Source of the DNA: AP-15 sp963701815
GTDB taxonomy: Bacteria > Pseudomonadota > Alphaproteobacteria > ATCC43930 > CGMCC-115725
Assembly (NCBI GenBank): GCA_963701815.1
Contig: CAVPBN010000046.1
Span: 62,001 to 126,000 of the forward strand
Direction of reading: 5' to 3'
Length of the DNA: 64,000 nucleotides
The first letter of the stretch is position 1; each line of letters begins with the position of its first letter. The notes under the pieces were generated by a model. That model was not told the origin of the DNA and made no database searches. It saw nothing but the letters and a program-made list of their open reading frames with translations. This document shows, one piece after another, positions 62,143 to 64,000 of the stretch. The position numbers and the translations under genes were made by a program.

Positions 62143-63318
62143 ACCTGCGAGCGTCTCTACGAGCTGCTTCGGCCCGCCGCACCCGGCGCCGCAGCGCGGG
62201 CGGCTCGCGCCCTGCACCATACGATGGTCGCGGCCGGGGTCGCGATCATGCTCGCCGATACCGTAGCACCCTGGCGCGAGGCGTGGCATGCCGCGCTCGA
62301 TGACGGGTTTCGCGTCCTCTGCTGGTTCTTTGCCGCCGACTATGTGCTGCGCCTGATCGCGGCGGCGGGAATGCCCGGCGCGGCGCGGCGCGGCCGGTGG
62401 CGGTCGCGGCTGGCCTGGGCAGCATCGGCCGGCGGTGTGGTGGATCTGCTCGGTGCGCTGCCGGGCGCGCTCGATCTGTTGTTCAGCCCCGGCTATGCGA
62501 GCCTGTTCGGCTTTGTCTGGGTGTTCAAGCTGGTGCGCTACGCCCCGGGCCTGGCCGGTTTGCAGCGGGTGATCGGCCGGGCCCGGCACGCGCTCCTCGC
62601 GGTGGCGCTGATCTTCGGCATCGTCCTGCTGCTGACGGCGAGCCTCGCCTATCTGCTCGAACGCAACGCGCAGCCCGAACTCTTCGGCTCGGTGCCGCTG
62701 GCGCTGTGGTGGGCGATCGTGACGATGACGACGACCGGTTACGGCGACGTCATCCCGATAACCGCGGTCGGCCGGGTGCTGAGCGGCATCGTCATGGTCG
62801 CGGGCGTTCTGGTCTTTGCGCTCTGGGCCGGCATCCTCGCCTCGGGCTTTGCCGAGGAGGTGCGGCGACGCGAGTTTCTGCGGACCTGGGATCTCGTCGC
62901 CAAAGTTCCGTTTTTTCACGACCTCGGCGCGCCGCTGATCGCCGAGGTGGCGCGTCTGCTGCGCCCGCGCGACTATCCGGCGGGCTCGGTCATCGTGCGC
63001 CAGGGGGCGCCCGGCGATTGCATGTTTTTTGTGGTCTCGGGCGAGGTCGAGATCAGGGTGCGGCCACACCCGGTGGCGCTCGGGGCGGGCGCCTTTTTCG
63101 GCGAAGTCGCGCTGTTGACCGGCGGTCCGCGCAACGCGACCGTCGTCGCCAAGCGGCGCTGCACCCTGCTCGGCCTCGATATCGTCGATTTCCGCGAATT
63201 GCTCGGCCGCCGGCCCGATCTCGCCGACATCATCCACGCCGCGGCTGAGCGCCGCCCTGGGGCGGCGGCGCCGCGGCCATCGCCGATACGCCGCGCGGCA
63301 GCGACGCCGGCGCCGTGA
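62140..63318 (+). CDS. Cyclic-nucleotide-gated potassium channel (MlotiK1-like)
   Basis: A 392-residue protein. Residues about 25-230 hold six membrane segments; the pore carries TMTTTGYGDVIP, the K+ selectivity filter (T-x-G-Y-G-D about 196-202). After the S6 helix (AGILASGFAEEVRRREFLRTW) comes a cyclic-nucleotide-binding domain: VRQGAPGDCMFFVVSGEVEI and the phosphate-binding cassette GEVALLTGGPRNATVVA with its Arg. This is the MlotiK1 plan, where cAMP opens the channel; the S4 helix has few Arg, as in MlotiK1. Start ATG 62140 is the last of the tandem-repeat ATGs and has GGGACA just upstream. Confidence 0.85.
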   Translation: MTCERLYELLRPAAPGAAARAARALHHTMVAAGVAIMLADTVAPWREAWHAALDDGFRVLCWFFAADYVLRLIAAAGMPGAARRGRWRSRLAWAASAGGVVDLLGALPGALDLLFSPGYASLFGFVWVFKLVRYAPGLAGLQRVIGRARHALLAVALIFGIVLLLTASLAYLLERNAQPELFGSVPLALWWAIVTMTTTGYGDVIPITAVGRVLSGIVMVAGVLVFALWAGILASGFAEEVRRREFLRTWDLVAKVPFFHDLGAPLIAEVARLLRPRDYPAGSVIVRQGAPGDCMFFVVSGEVEIRVRPHPVALGAGAFFGEVALLTGGPRNATVVAKRRCTLLGLDIVDFRELLGRRPDLADIIHAAAERRPGAAAPRPSPIRRAAATPAP

Positions 63319-63350
63319 ACGGCGGGTATGGCCGGGCGACGCAGCGGCGG

Positions 63351-63839
63351 CTATTGCAGTTGATGCGGCAGGGCGGCGATGGCGGCGTCGATCAGCGCCG
63401 CGCTGCGGGTCTCGTCGAGCTCGGCGGCGATCACCCGGCGGGCTGCCGAGATCGCAATATCGACCGCGACGCCGCGAATCTCGGCGACCGCCTTGGCTTC
63501 CTCCTGGGCGATCCGCTCCTCGGCCAGACGACGCCGGCGCTGCAATGTCTCGTTCAGTTCGCGGGCAGATTGCGCGGCGATGCGTTCCGCCTCTACCCTG
63601 GCATGAGCGACGATCTGCTCGGCCTCGTTCGCTGCCTCGCGCTGTTTCGCCTGGTAGTCGGCAAGCGCCCGCCGCGCTTCGTCGCGCAGATTTCGTGCCG
63701 CCTCCAGCTCCTGTCCGATGCGCACGGCGCGGTCGTCGAGGCTGCCGATCAAGATCCTTTTTCCCGGCTTCCAGACCAGCGCGACAAAGATCGCGACCGC
63801 GACCAAGACCCAGAACTCCGGATCTTTGAAGAGTTGCAT
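63351..63839 (-). CDS. atpF: F0F1 ATP synthase F0 subunit b
   Basis: A 162-residue protein: one N-terminal membrane helix (FWVLVAVAIFVALVWKPGKR) then a long charged helix (EARRALADYQAKQREAANEA, EEAKAVAEIRGVAVDIAISA) ending in the delta-binding C-terminus (ALPHQLQ). Length and plan are standard for subunit b, the peripheral stalk. It follows the b' gene with only one base between stop and start, so one operon (the a-c-b'-b order of alphaproteobacteria) continues past the right edge. Confidence 0.9.
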   Translation of the reverse strand: MQLFKDPEFWVLVAVAIFVALVWKPGKRILIGSLDDRAVRIGQELEAARNLRDEARRALADYQAKQREAANEAEQIVAHARVEAERIAAQSARELNETLQRRRRLAEERIAQEEAKAVAEIRGVAVDIAISAARRVIAAELDETRSAALIDAAIAALPHQLQ

Positions 63840-63840
63840 A

Positions 63841-64000
63841 TCAGACCGCACGCTCGGCAACGGCGCGATCCACCGCAGCCTCGAGGTCGCGCGGCTCGGG
63901 CGGTCGATCCGGTCAGCTTGGCGACGACCGAGGCGGCGATTTCGGCGGCGAAGCCGCGAATTTCGGTCAATGCGCGGTCTTTCGCCGCTGCGATCTGCTG
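63841..64000 (-). CDS. F0F1 ATP synthase subunit b', C-terminal part, frame broken near 63889
   Basis: Only the last 50 or so residues lie in the window: AAAKDRALTEIRGFAAEIAA and SVVAKLTGSTA, then after one extra base near 63889 DLEAAVDRAVAERAV and the stop at 63841. The E-I-x-x-F-A-A-E-I-A-A-x-V-V-x-K-L-x-G ending is diagnostic for b' relatives. It continues off the right edge. It pairs with subunit b in the peripheral stalk of ATP synthase. Confidence 0.75.

Noticed and set aside
59932..63237. An 1101-codon minus-strand open frame over the dehydratase and potassium-channel genes
   Set aside because: Part of it is an out-of-frame shadow of the dehydratase gene and the rest is antisense to the channel; its composition (Arg/Gly/Pro-rich) is not protein-like.

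Overview
The window is GC-rich chromosomal DNA from an alphaproteobacterium, probably a soil or aquatic Rhodospirillales- or Hyphomicrobiales-like lineage. Supporting signs are separate, adjacent F0 subunits b and b' at the right edge (an alphaproteobacterial arrangement), several families of short palindromic REP-type repeats typical of the class, and a large stock of catabolic amidohydrolases, amidases, HpcH-type aldolases and ring-cleavage dioxygenases. No rRNA, tRNA or CRISPR array was seen.

Layout. 1-8400: an unidentified partial gene, a MazE/MazF-type toxin-antitoxin pair with a clear palindromic operator, then catabolic or housekeeping genes (Asp/Glu-racemase-like protein, class III extradiol dioxygenase, D-aminoacylase-like amidohydrolase, alpha/beta hydrolase, NHL protein, an exported YqgE-like protein). 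8400-11400: small membrane proteins and a LysR regulator. 11545-15148: a probably fused CydD/CydC-like double ABC exporter. 15375-26852: a secretion locus. A type I secretion ABC ATPase and its HlyD adaptor lie on the plus strand; facing them on the minus strand are a beta-strand-repeat protein, a small protein and a giant Rhs protein with an N-terminal C39 peptidase-like domain. 27282-35647: agmatinase, a glutaredoxin-DinB protein with an in-frame UGA at the redox cysteine, propionyl-CoA carboxylase subunits pccB and pccA separated by a nuclease gene and a repeat-flanked GIY-YIG gene, and a MATE exporter. 35833-55293: a long catabolic stretch of amidohydrolases, a shikimate dehydrogenase homologue, gentisate-dioxygenase-like cupin, luciferase-like monooxygenase, two HpcH aldolases, SDRs, two amidases and two polysaccharide-deacetylase-like enzymes. 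55482-59463: a degraded accessory patch with a Phd-VapC remnant, a broken DUF3800 gene, two serine recombinases and nested inverted repeats. 59464-64000: DUF5681 protein, a nucleotide-sugar 4,6-dehydratase, a cyclic-nucleotide-gated potassium channel behind a 14-bp tandem repeat, and atpF/atpF'.

How the genes work together. The central catabolic block would cleave amides, lactones and aromatic or quinate-type compounds to small acids, with propionyl-CoA carboxylase taking odd-chain products into central metabolism. The type I secretion pair is the natural exporter for the repeat protein opposite and perhaps for the Rhs polypeptide.

Quality caveat. At least 19 one-base frame breaks interrupt otherwise intact genes, and about 16 of them are consistent with a single extra base. 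This looks like residual assembly error more than gene decay. Those genes are given as one feature with the break located. The strongest candidate for new biology is the UGA codon exactly where the first cysteine of a C-x-x-C glutaredoxin motif should be (29263-29265), a possible selenoprotein.
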